6,944 bases of DNA, from positions 1 through 6,944 of the forward strand of contig CALCNS010000318.1 in the NCBI GenBank assembly GCA_937897315.1, given 5' to 3'. The translations under genes were made by a program, and so were the position numbers. Shown piece by piece: positions 1-6,186 of the stretch (within the stretch, counting starts at the first letter, position 1; every line of letters begins with the position of its first letter). This DNA is from an uncultured Bacillota bacterium. Its GTDB lineage: Bacteria; Bacillota; JAAYKD01. The notes beneath the pieces were generated by a model. That model did not search any database and was not told the DNA's origin. It saw nothing but the letters and a program-made list of their open reading frames with translations.

Positions 1-663
1 GCCGATATTGTTTTGGTTACTTTGCTCACTATTGTCAGTGGTGGCTTGACCGGCTTAAAACTTGGCCCAAGTGTGGGACAAGCGACAGCTTACATTGGCA
101 CCATTGTAAACGAAGCCACGCAATTGCAGCCCATTCTTATGGGAGTGGTGGTTTCCGTCATTATGGGGATGGTACTCACCTTACCGATTAGTTCTGCTGC
201 TTTAAGTATTATGCTTGGACTTAGCGGGTTGGCAGCTGGAGCATCCACTGCTGGTTGCTGTGCGCAAATGATTGGTTTTGCTGTAGCCAGTTATAAGGAT
301 AACGGAATCAATGGCTTACTAGCGCAAGGTTTAGGGACCTCTATGTTGCAAATACCCAATATTATGAGAAAACCGCAAATATGGCTGGCTCCCACGCTGG
401 CTTCTGCCATAACAGGACCGCTCGCTACCAAAGTATTTGCCATGCAAAACACCTCTTATGGAGCAGGTATGGGTACCAGCGGCTTGGTCGGACAATTCGG
501 GACCTTAGAAACCATGGGATATAGTGTAGAAGTATTTGTCAAAATCGGGTTACTTCATTTTATTCTACCGGCCATAATCACCTTATTCTTTCACCAAGTT
601 TTTGTTCGATGGGGTTGGATTAAGCCCGGGGATATGAGATTGAATACCTTGGATAAAGCATAA
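1..663 (+). CDS. PTS sugar transporter subunit IIC-like permease (PTS_EIIC_2 type), 5'-truncated
   Basis: Reading frame 1 is open from the first base to a TAA stop, leaving 220 C-terminal residues; the real start lies outside the window. Proteins of this family are usually about 340-350 residues, so roughly the first third is missing. Family-typical stretches, counted from the first visible codon, are GLKLGPSVGQ (about 18-27), AAGASTAGCCAQMIGFAVAS (about 78-97), AQGLGTSMLQIPN (108-120), LASAITGPLATKVF (133-146) and GAGMGTSGLVGQ (154-165). Several hydrophobic segments, including 45-60 and 180-197, mark it as an integral membrane protein. By homology it would be the membrane channel subunit of a phosphotransferase-type transporter. 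No EIIA, EIIB or kinase-like gene is next to it in the window, which is common for this family, so the substrate and even true PTS function are uncertain. The next gene starts 92 bases downstream on the same strand. Confidence 0.88.
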   Translation, partial: ADIVLVTLLTIVSGGLTGLKLGPSVGQATAYIGTIVNEATQLQPILMGVVVSVIMGMVLTLPISSAALSIMLGLSGLAAGASTAGCCAQMIGFAVASYKDNGINGLLAQGLGTSMLQIPNIMRKPQIWLAPTLASAITGPLATKVFAMQNTSYGAGMGTSGLVGQFGTLETMGYSVEVFVKIGLLHFILPAIITLFFHQVFVRWGWIKPGDMRLNTLDKA

Positions 664-671
664 CCTTCTTG

Positions 672-720
672 TTAACACGATTTTAACACCATTCAATTTT
701 TCCTAATCTTCTCTTAACAC
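672..720 (+). repeat. Three TTAACAC direct repeats, Pho-box-like cluster
   Basis: The heptamer TTAACAC occurs at 672-678, 683-689 and 714-720. The first two are exactly 11 bases apart, one helical turn, in the form TTAACA-N5-TTAACA. This resembles the PhoP boxes known in Bacillus, which are TTAACA-like hexamers spaced by about 5 bases. The third copy is 31 bases after the second; the intervening positions hold only degenerate matches such as TTCAAT at 692-697. The cluster lies just upstream of an extended -10 element at 727-735, where an activator would sit. Binding by a PhoP-type regulator is inference; the repeats themselves are seen directly. Confidence 0.45.
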
Positions 721-726
721 TGCACA

Positions 727-735
727 TGGTATGCT
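727..735 (+). promoter_or_regulatory. Possible extended -10 promoter for the small membrane peptide
   Basis: TGGTATGCT combines a TG extension with a 4-of-6 match to TATAAT. At a 17-base spacing the -35 position (707-712, TCTTCT) is poor, so the promoter would need an activator or rely on the extended -10. Transcription would begin near 742, giving a leader of only about 14 bases that begins at the Shine-Dalgarno sequence. Read-through from the PTS gene is an alternative source of transcript, as no clear terminator lies between them. Confidence 0.35.
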
Positions 736-755
736 GTGATTAAGAGGTGATGGAT

Positions 756-875
756 ATGAAAGAAGCGTTATTATGGTTCACCACTAGCTTTCTGGTATGG
801 GTTGGATATCGTTGTATGGCAAAAATCGATAATACGGTTCAACACCATGGTTTGTCCATCACAAAACATCATTAA
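756..875 (+). CDS. Small single-span membrane peptide, 39 residues, unknown function
   Basis: A short open frame from ATG to TAA encodes 39 residues. It has a ribosome binding site (AAGAGGTG, 742-749) six bases before this ATG. An in-frame ATG at 750-752 would sit on top of that site and is less likely. Residues 4-18 (ALLWFTTSFLVWVGY) form one hydrophobic, aromatic-rich segment. R19 and K23 follow it, so the positive-inside rule suggests a cytoplasmic C-terminus. The tail (19-39) is polar and carries two histidine pairs, H30-H31 and H38-H39. The stop codon runs straight into the A-tract of a hairpin terminator, as expected for the 3' end of a real transcription unit. I do not recognise a named family. 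Evidence for reality is the ribosome site, sensible composition and position between a promoter-like element and a terminator. Confidence 0.6.
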   Translation: MKEALLWFTTSFLVWVGYRCMAKIDNTVQHHGLSITKHH

Positions 876-908
876 AAAAACTCCCTTGGATTGTAATCCA
901 AGGGAGTT
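874..908. terminator. Bidirectional intrinsic terminator between convergent genes
   Basis: The arms 879-892 (AACTCCCTTGGATT) and 895-908 (AATCCAAGGGAGTT) are perfect inverted repeats around a central GT, so the real loop is about six bases. The run of seven A's at 874-880 becomes a run of U's in minus-strand RNA, directly after the stem, giving a strong terminator for the amidohydrolase gene ending at 922. On the plus strand the stem is followed only by a weaker TCAATATTTCTC tract, so termination of the small peptide gene would be less efficient. The A-tract overlaps the stop codon of the small peptide gene. Confidence 0.85.
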
Positions 909-921
909 CAATATTTCTCGG

Positions 922-2079
922 TTAAGCTTGGTAAACGATTTCTCCATCAATCATCGTAAAAACGCATTTGCTGAAGTTGCTGAGCGGGTCACCTGTAAAC
1001 ATGGTAATGTCGGCATCCTTTCCGGCTTCCAAAGAACCCATCCGATCGCCAACACCTAACATTTCGGCTGGGATAATCGTAATCCCCTTAAGAGCGTCTT
1101 CATACTTCATGCCCTCTTTTACCGCATAACCAGCCATGATAGGCAGATAAATGGTATGTGCAGAGGTGTCTTGTTGCAACGCAACCATGACACCGGCTTC
1201 CGCCAATACCGCAGGATTCTTCCAAGATACATTCCAAAGTTCATGTTTGCTATGTCCCATATTTAGAGGGCCAACCGTGGCTTTCACTTTCTTAGCGGCT
1301 AGGATGTCGGCAATTTTATAGCCTTCTGTGCAGTGCTCAATAATATAGTCCAAGTTGAATTCTTCAGCAATACGTATCGCGGTCATAATGTCATCCGCAC
1401 GATGAGCATGAATTCGAGCTTTCATTTCTCTCTTTAACACTGGAATCAGGGCCTCAGAATTCATATCTTTATCGGGTGCAGGTTTACCTTCTGCTTTGGC
1501 ACGTTCCACTTTATTCATATAGTCTGTCGCTTTAAACAAAGCATCTCTCAAAACCGCAGCATTGCCCATACGAGTTCCATTGGTTTTTCCTTCGTAATTG
1601 CGTTTAGGATTTTCACCCAAAGCCATTTTCATACCCTCTGTACCGGGTATGATCATATCTTCCGCAGTACGTCCCTTTAGTTTCATCACAAATCCGGTGC
1701 CACCAATGAGGTTCGAACTACCGGGGCCGGTATACACAGCTGTAAATCCACCTTCACGGACCACAGGAATGGCCGGGTCTTCCGGATTTAACGCATCCAA
1801 GCCGCGCAATTTGGCTTGAATTGCTCCGCTTTTTTCGTTACCATCGGAGGTCGCCCAAATCGAAGGGTCACCAAATAAAGAAAGATGGCTGTGAGCATCG
1901 ATGAGTCCTGGTAATACCACCTTACCACTGGCGTCAATCACTTGATAATCCGCTGGAATTTCGGTTTTTTCGCATCCAACTTTGACGATTTTGCTTCCTT
2001 CCACCAAAACCACGCCATTTTCAATGGTGCCATTGGTGATTGTCCAAACGGAACCACCCTTAATTGCATATTTGTTCAA
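922..2079 (-). CDS. Metal-dependent amidohydrolase (imidazolonepropionase-like superfamily member)
   Basis: The gene encodes 385 residues from a TTG start, a typical length for this superfamily. A GTG at 2092-2094 would add five residues but lies inside the Shine-Dalgarno sequence, so the TTG at 2077-2079 is preferred. In TTG numbering, an N-terminal composite-domain strand region leads into VVLPGLIDAHSH, with the metal-binding HxH at 63-65. Further likely ligands are H224 and H226 (IHAHRADDI), H249 (IIEHCTEGYK) and D304 (QQDTS). The C-terminal segment GSLEAGKDADITMFTGDPL (348-366) is the classic return of the chain to the small beta domain. KMALGENPKR (about 151-160) is typical of one amidohydrolase subgroup, possibly the one called subgroup C in domain databases. 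No signal peptide is visible, so it is probably cytoplasmic. The family hydrolyses C-N bonds in cyclic amides, dipeptides or related compounds; the substrate cannot be read from sequence. All key residues appear intact. Confidence 0.9.
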   Translation of the reverse strand: MNKYAIKGGSVWTITNGTIENGVVLVEGSKIVKVGCEKTEIPADYQVIDASGKVVLPGLIDAHSHLSLFGDPSIWATSDGNEKSGAIQAKLRGLDALNPEDPAIPVVREGGFTAVYTGPGSSNLIGGTGFVMKLKGRTAEDMIIPGTEGMKMALGENPKRNYEGKTNGTRMGNAAVLRDALFKATDYMNKVERAKAEGKPAPDKDMNSEALIPVLKREMKARIHAHRADDIMTAIRIAEEFNLDYIIEHCTEGYKIADILAAKKVKATVGPLNMGHSKHELWNVSWKNPAVLAEAGVMVALQQDTSAHTIYLPIMAGYAVKEGMKYEDALKGITIIPAEMLGVGDRMGSLEAGKDADITMFTGDPLSNFSKCVFTMIDGEIVYQA

Positions 2080-2087
2080 GAGAATCG

Positions 2088-2092
2088 CCTCC
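2088..2092 (-). promoter_or_regulatory. Shine-Dalgarno GGAGG that fixes the amidohydrolase TTG start
   Basis: On the minus strand the sequence reads GTGGAGGCGATTCTC then TTG. GGAGG lies eight bases before the TTG, an ideal spacing, and overlaps the upstream GTG, which therefore cannot be served by it. This decides the start in favour of the TTG. Confidence 0.75.
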
Positions 2093-2157
2093 ACTTATTT
2101 ATTTGATTATTCATTTCGACATACGTAAGAATTTTCCTGCCTCATTCAAAAATCTTA

Positions 2158-2186
2158 TTTTCATTTACCCTAATATTTGGTATAAT
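2158..2186 (+). promoter_or_regulatory. Sigma-A-type promoter of the UPF0182-AbrB operon
   Basis: A perfect TATAAT at 2181-2186 is preceded by TGG, making an extended -10. A -35 candidate TTTTCA (2158-2163, four of six matches to TTGACA) sits exactly 17 bases upstream. Transcription would start near 2193, leaving a leader of about 26 bases that contains GGGAGG (2206-2211) seven bases before the ATG. This looks like a constitutive housekeeping-type promoter. Confidence 0.75.
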
Positions 2187-2218
2187 ACAATTACACTCTT
2201 TGAAAGGGAGGTTTTTCT

Positions 2219-5023
2219 ATGAGAAAACGTTTACCCTGGCTCATTGCGTTTATCTTCCTGATGGTAGGAAGTGTGGGCACGATGGCTTTCTACTTCACAG
2301 AATACAAATGGTTCCAATCTCTCAATTATCAGGACGTGTTCACTACGATCCTTTTTCAAAAAATCATCTTAGGTTTCATCGGCTTTGCGGTCACTTTCTT
2401 ATTTGTATTTGCCAATTTGAAGTGGCTCCAAAAATGGTTAGCTCGAATCGGTCCCGAGGATATCGTTGAACCGGAGGTCATCCAAGTAGACTTTGGTCAA
2501 ACCAGACAACGCATGCAAGGGAATCTTTCTGAATTCGGGCGCACCATCGCTCGAAGCCCTTTACTGAGTTGGATTATTTTGGGGTTCTCTGCTTTGGTCA
2601 GTATTAGCAATGCCATTGCTTTATCTTCGCAATGGATGGTCGTAGCAAAATTCCTCCAACAAGTACCCTATGGAGTTTCTGACCCGATTTTTAAGCACGA
2701 TGTAAGCTTTTACCTATTCACCCTTCCATTACTGGAATTGATCTTGGAAACTGCTTTTGGCTTAACTCTCTTTCTTTTAGCTGTTTGCGGTTTCTTTTAC
2801 CTCACCAACGGCGGTTTTCGCAAAACTCCTCTGGACAAACGTCCCTTTGCTCATCTGGGAATGTTAGGCGCATTTGGGTTTGTCTTACAGGCAGGAAACT
2901 TCTGGATTGAGATGCTCAACTTGGTCTACTCCCCCCGAGGAGTGGCCTTTGGCGCAAGCTATTCCGACATTCATGCCTCCATACCTACGCTGTACATTGC
3001 CATGGGCATCAGTGTTTTGGGAGCGTTTATGATGCTCTCCCAAATGGCACGTCCCAGCTTACGCACGGCAATTGTTCCTGTCGTCTTGGTTGCCGTCATC
3101 GCCGTGGCCGGTCAAACGGTTGTGGCTGGGTTGATACAAAATCTGCAGGTCAAACCCAATGAGTTCACTATGGAAGAACCTTATTTAAAGTATAATATTG
3201 AATTCACTCGTTTGGCTTACAATTTGAACAACACAGTAGAAATAGATTACCCCATCGCCGCCAATGCCACCGCGGATTGGGCTGAGTTAAACGAATATTC
3301 CACCAGTATCGATACGGTTCCCTTGCTGAACTATCAACAAACGCAGCAGGCGTTCAGTCAGTTACAGGGAATGCGACTCTACTATAAGTTTAACGATGTG
3401 GATGTGGATCGATATTTAATCAACAACGAGTTGGTTCCGGTCATGCTAAGTGCCCGTGAATTGCCAGCAGATGCCCTCCAGACCGAGGCCAATACCTGGG
3501 TCAATCGCCACTTAAAGTACACCCATGGTTATGGTGCGGTGGTTGCTCCAAGCAATGAAATCAGCAGTGATGGTCAACCGAATCTTATCGTCAAAGACAT
3601 TCCTCCGCAAACTCAAATTCCGGAACTTGCCATTACCCGTCCAGAAATATACTACGGTGAGCTAACTAAAGATTATGTCATTGTTGGCACTCGCTCGAAA
3701 GAATTTGATTATCCCATGGGTGATTCCAATGCCGAAACTAGTTATGAAGGCGAAGCCGGATTATCGATAAGCTCCATGTTTGCTCGCTTGCTGTTTAGCA
3801 TTCGCTTCAACACGCTCAATCCTCTTCTAACCAACGAGATTACCGCCGATTCAAAAATCCTTTTGCATCGTCAAATCGTTGAACGGGTCAGCACCATTGC
3901 TCCTTTCTTATACTATGATTCAGACCCATATCTCGTAATTCATGAAGGTCAACTGATGTGGATTATCGATGGCTACACGATTAGTGATAATTTCCCATAT
4001 GCTCAATCTTGGCAACAAGACGAGCAAATGGCCGGAGCAAACTATATTCGTAACAGTGTCAAGGTAACGATCAACGCTTACGATGGCACCACTTCCTTTT
4101 ATTTGTATGACACCACCGACCCTGTCGTTCAAACGTTTGCTAAGATATTCCCCAATCTATTTAAGCCCATGTCTGACATGCCATCGGGGTTAATAACGCA
4201 CTTACGATATCCAGAAGATATGTTTAAGATACAAGCCAAAATGCTCTTGAACTATCACATGACCAATACGAAAGTGTTTTACAATCGCGAAGATGTTTGG
4301 GCTATTGCCAAAACATCAGGTCAACCGGTCGAATCGTACTATGACATTATGGAATTCCCCGGCTCGGATCAAGCCGAATTCATGACTCTTTACCCGCTAA
4401 CTCCTTCGCAAAAAGACAACATGGTCGCATTCTTGGCCGGTGTATCCAACAAAGATGGCGTTAGCTCCTTATCGGTATATCTTTTCCCCAAAGATCGCTT
4501 GGTCTATGGACCAGCGCAAATTGAGGCGAGAATCAATCAGGAATCCAATATTTCCAAGGATTTATCTCTTTGGAACCAAGGAGGTTCCACCGTCTCAAAG
4601 GGGCATACCATAACGGTTCCTTTGAAAGACTCCTTACTTTATGTGGTCCCGCTCTATATCACTTCGAACTCCAGTTCCTTACCGGAGTTAAAGAAAGTCA
4701 TTGTTTCCTATGGCAATCGTCTGGTCATGGAAGACAATCTACCGAATGCCTTAATTCGAATTTTCGGAAATCCCGAAGGGGATGACGAGCTTCCGGGAAC
4801 ACCCGTTCCCGGCGAAAGTGTCGATAGCGATTTAAAGCAGCTTATCCAAAATATTTTGATACAATATGAAATTGTTACCACTCAAAGGCAACAGGGTAAT
4901 TGGACCGAATATGGCAAAGCCATGGACACCTTAGAAGAAATGTTAAATGAATTAGCCACTCGCGATTTATCTGCTGTTCAAATCGAAATTCCAACCGGAG
5001 GACCTGTCTCCACAGCTCCGTAA
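2219..5023 (+). CDS. UPF0182 family membrane protein (COG1615)
   Basis: The 934-residue product has the full UPF0182 layout and usual length. About seven membrane spans lie in the first third (roughly 5-27, 44-66, 114-139, 165-195, 211-232, 255-276, 283-305). They are followed by a large hydrophilic domain, probably on the outer face. Family hallmarks are seen in order: YKWFQSLNY (29-37), VKPNEFTMEEPYL (311-323), WVNRHLKYTHGYG (427-439), TRPEIYYGE (473-481), DPYLVIHEGQLMWIIDGYT (569-587), NYIRNSVKVTINAYDGT (608-624), HLRYPEDMF (661-669), YGPAQIEARIN (763-773) and DLSLWNQGGSTVSKGH (781-796). A linker rich in Asp, Pro and Gly (852-868) joins a C-terminal helical hairpin (about 870-915) containing GNWTEYGKAM, also typical. 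The biochemical role of the family is, as far as I know, undefined; I assign no function. The start is supported by GGGAGG seven bases upstream and by a strong promoter. The next gene follows after 30 bases. Confidence 0.95.
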   Translation: MRKRLPWLIAFIFLMVGSVGTMAFYFTEYKWFQSLNYQDVFTTILFQKIILGFIGFAVTFLFVFANLKWLQKWLARIGPEDIVEPEVIQVDFGQTRQRMQGNLSEFGRTIARSPLLSWIILGFSALVSISNAIALSSQWMVVAKFLQQVPYGVSDPIFKHDVSFYLFTLPLLELILETAFGLTLFLLAVCGFFYLTNGGFRKTPLDKRPFAHLGMLGAFGFVLQAGNFWIEMLNLVYSPRGVAFGASYSDIHASIPTLYIAMGISVLGAFMMLSQMARPSLRTAIVPVVLVAVIAVAGQTVVAGLIQNLQVKPNEFTMEEPYLKYNIEFTRLAYNLNNTVEIDYPIAANATADWAELNEYSTSIDTVPLLNYQQTQQAFSQLQGMRLYYKFNDVDVDRYLINNELVPVMLSARELPADALQTEANTWVNRHLKYTHGYGAVVAPSNEISSDGQPNLIVKDIPPQTQIPELAITRPEIYYGELTKDYVIVGTRSKEFDYPMGDSNAETSYEGEAGLSISSMFARLLFSIRFNTLNPLLTNEITADSKILLHRQIVERVSTIAPFLYYDSDPYLVIHEGQLMWIIDGYTISDNFPYAQSWQQDEQMAGANYIRNSVKVTINAYDGTTSFYLYDTTDPVVQTFAKIFPNLFKPMSDMPSGLITHLRYPEDMFKIQAKMLLNYHMTNTKVFYNREDVWAIAKTSGQPVESYYDIMEFPGSDQAEFMTLYPLTPSQKDNMVAFLAGVSNKDGVSSLSVYLFPKDRLVYGPAQIEARINQESNISKDLSLWNQGGSTVSKGHTITVPLKDSLLYVVPLYITSNSSSLPELKKVIVSYGNRLVMEDNLPNALIRIFGNPEGDDELPGTPVPGESVDSDLKQLIQNILIQYEIVTTQRQQGNWTEYGKAMDTLEEMLNELATRDLSAVQIEIPTGGPVSTAP

Positions 5024-5034
5024 ATCCGGCTAAC

Positions 5035-5040
5035 AAGGAG
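5035..5040 (+). promoter_or_regulatory. Shine-Dalgarno of the AbrB-family gene with long spacing
   Basis: AAGGAG ends 13 bases before the ATG at 5054, longer than the usual 5-9. No in-frame start codon lies closer to it, and the next in-frame candidate (GTG at 5063) is further away. Translational coupling from the UPF0182 stop codon, 30 bases upstream, may help initiation. Confidence 0.55.
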
Positions 5041-5053
5041 AGATTGTCCCACT

Positions 5054-6139
5054 ATGCTCAATGTGTTGTTGACCTTTGCCGTGGGTTACCTCGGTGGTTG
5101 GTTGTTATCCAAGCTAAAAGTCCCCGGAGGAATGATGGTCGGAGCCGTTTTGGGTGCTGCCATTCTGAATGTATCGTTTGGCATGGCTTCCATGCCGGTG
5201 AATGCCCGAGTCGTCGCTCAATGCACCGCCGGTGCATTTATTGGTTGTTCTGTCAAGCGCTGTGATTTAGAACGACTGAAATTCATTTTCAAACCAGCCG
5301 TTTTGCTGTTAAGTTCAATGTTGGCTTTGAATTTGACTTTGGGTTTCTTGATTCACTGGCTAAGCCCATTGGATTTATTAACTTCACTCATGAGTGCGGT
5401 GCCGGGCGGCATGACCGATACCCCTCTCATTGCTGCCGACTTAGGTGCTGATGCGGCCAAAGTCGCCGTATTACAGTTTGTTCGCATGGTATCAGGTATT
5501 GGTTTATTCCCCTCGCTCATCGCTTGGGTCGACCGTAAGGAAAGCGGCACCGACATTCAAAGTATTGATTTCAATAACGGTTCCGAAACGGACTTAGGTC
5601 CCAAGAAAGGTTTCAATCGTTTCTCCTTAAGCCACCTTTCACCCAATTTGAAGTTTGCTGTAACGATATCGGTTGCTGTTGTCGCCGGTTTCATAGGTCG
5701 TGCGTCAGGTGTTACAGCCGGCACTCTGCTCTTTAGTTTAGTCGCCATTTTGGCGCTCAAACTGACCACGAATGTCTCTTACATCCCCATGTGGGCTAAG
5801 AGGCTGGCTCAGGTTTTGGCTGGCTGTTATATTGGAAGTGGCATTTACAAAAACGACTTACTGGAATTACGTTTCCTGGTAGTTCCCGCTTTGCTCATTT
5901 TGGCTGGATATTTTGTCAATTGTTATTTGACCGGTCATTTGTTGCAAAAAACTTGCAAAATGGAATTAAAGGAAGGGATGCTAGCCGCTACGCCTGCTGG
6001 GGCAACCGATATGGCCCTCATTTCCTGCGACCTAGGGGTGCAAAGCACCGACTTAATTGTTTTACAGGTCATTCGAATGCTGGTCGTCATCTCAGTCTTT
6101 CCTCAAATCATTTCTCTTATAGTCAAAGCTATGGCATAA
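5054..6139 (+). CDS. AbrB-duplication family integral membrane protein (COG3180, PF05145-like)
   Basis: The 361-residue protein belongs to the membrane family often labelled 'AbrB family transcriptional regulator' or 'ammonia monooxygenase'; both labels are historical and probably misleading, since it is nearly all hydrophobic spans with no DNA-binding domain. It begins with a GGWLLSK...PGGMMVGAVLGAA segment (14-36). It is an internal duplication: AQCTAGAFIG (55-64) matches AQVLAGCYIG (252-261), and PGGMTDTPLIAADLG (117-131) matches PAGATDMALISCDLG (314-328). Both pairs are offset by 197 residues. A polar linker (about 160-198) joins the halves, giving around ten membrane segments in total. 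Such inverted or tandem repeat layouts are typical of transporters, so a permease role is plausible but the substrate is unknown. It is probably cotranscribed with UPF0182, 30 bases upstream. Its stop codon runs into the A-tract of a terminator. Confidence 0.9.
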   Translation: MLNVLLTFAVGYLGGWLLSKLKVPGGMMVGAVLGAAILNVSFGMASMPVNARVVAQCTAGAFIGCSVKRCDLERLKFIFKPAVLLLSSMLALNLTLGFLIHWLSPLDLLTSLMSAVPGGMTDTPLIAADLGADAAKVAVLQFVRMVSGIGLFPSLIAWVDRKESGTDIQSIDFNNGSETDLGPKKGFNRFSLSHLSPNLKFAVTISVAVVAGFIGRASGVTAGTLLFSLVAILALKLTTNVSYIPMWAKRLAQVLAGCYIGSGIYKNDLLELRFLVVPALLILAGYFVNCYLTGHLLQKTCKMELKEGMLAATPAGATDMALISCDLGVQSTDLIVLQVIRMLVVISVFPQIISLIVKAMA

Positions 6140-6177
6140 AAAAACAGGCGATTCTCCTTTTGGATGAGTCGCCTGTT
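6138..6177. terminator. Bidirectional intrinsic terminator between convergent genes
   Basis: The outer stem pairs AACAGGCGA (6143-6151) with TCGCCTGTT (6169-6177). It extends inward through TTCTCC and GGATGAG, with one G-T wobble and one bulged T, to a TTTT loop at 6158-6161. Seven A's at 6138-6144 lie left of the stem and give a U-run in minus-strand RNA, so termination is strongest for the leftward deacylase gene ending at 6187. The plus-strand tail (CTCATG) is poor, though the hairpin may still end or protect the operon transcript. The A-run overlaps the AbrB-family stop codon. Confidence 0.85.
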
Positions 6178-6186
6178 CTCATGTAC

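Larger units (their letters stand above)
2080..2218. other. Divergent intergenic region
   Basis: About 140 AT-rich bases separate the 5' ends of the amidohydrolase gene (leftward) and the UPF0182 gene (rightward). It holds the leftward ribosome site at 2088-2092, a good rightward promoter at 2158-2186 and the rightward ribosome site at 2206-2211. I could not find a convincing leftward promoter. A TTGAAT hexamer exists on the minus strand, but no matching -10 lies at proper spacing. No operator-like palindrome stands out. Confidence 0.6.

Noticed and set aside
802..1059. 85-codon plus-strand open frame overlapping the small peptide and the end of the amidohydrolase
   Set aside because: It lacks a ribosome site, runs through the terminator hairpin and lies antisense to well-supported coding sequence.
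1434..1440. A fourth TTAACAC copy
   Set aside because: It is a single isolated heptamer inside the amidohydrolase coding region; one such copy is expected by chance in a window this size.
1598..1819. Plus-strand open frame inside the amidohydrolase gene
   Set aside because: It is antisense to conserved enzyme sequence and has no initiation signal of its own.
2095..2150. Leftward promoter for the amidohydrolase
   Set aside because: A TTGAAT is present on the minus strand, but the 16-18 base spaced -10 positions (TACGTA, ACGTAT) match the consensus poorly, so I do not annotate one.
5044..5265. 73-codon frame starting at a TTG close to the AAGGAG, ahead of the AbrB-family gene
   Set aside because: Its product is rich in Cys, Arg and Trp without any recognisable pattern, while the overlapping frame encodes a clear membrane family; the TTG is only three bases from the ribosome site.
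5054..6139. Reading the AbrB-family gene as a transcription regulator or as ammonia monooxygenase
   Set aside because: The protein is made of membrane segments in two repeats, with no swapped-hairpin DNA-binding domain and no copper monooxygenase features; these names are inherited annotation errors.
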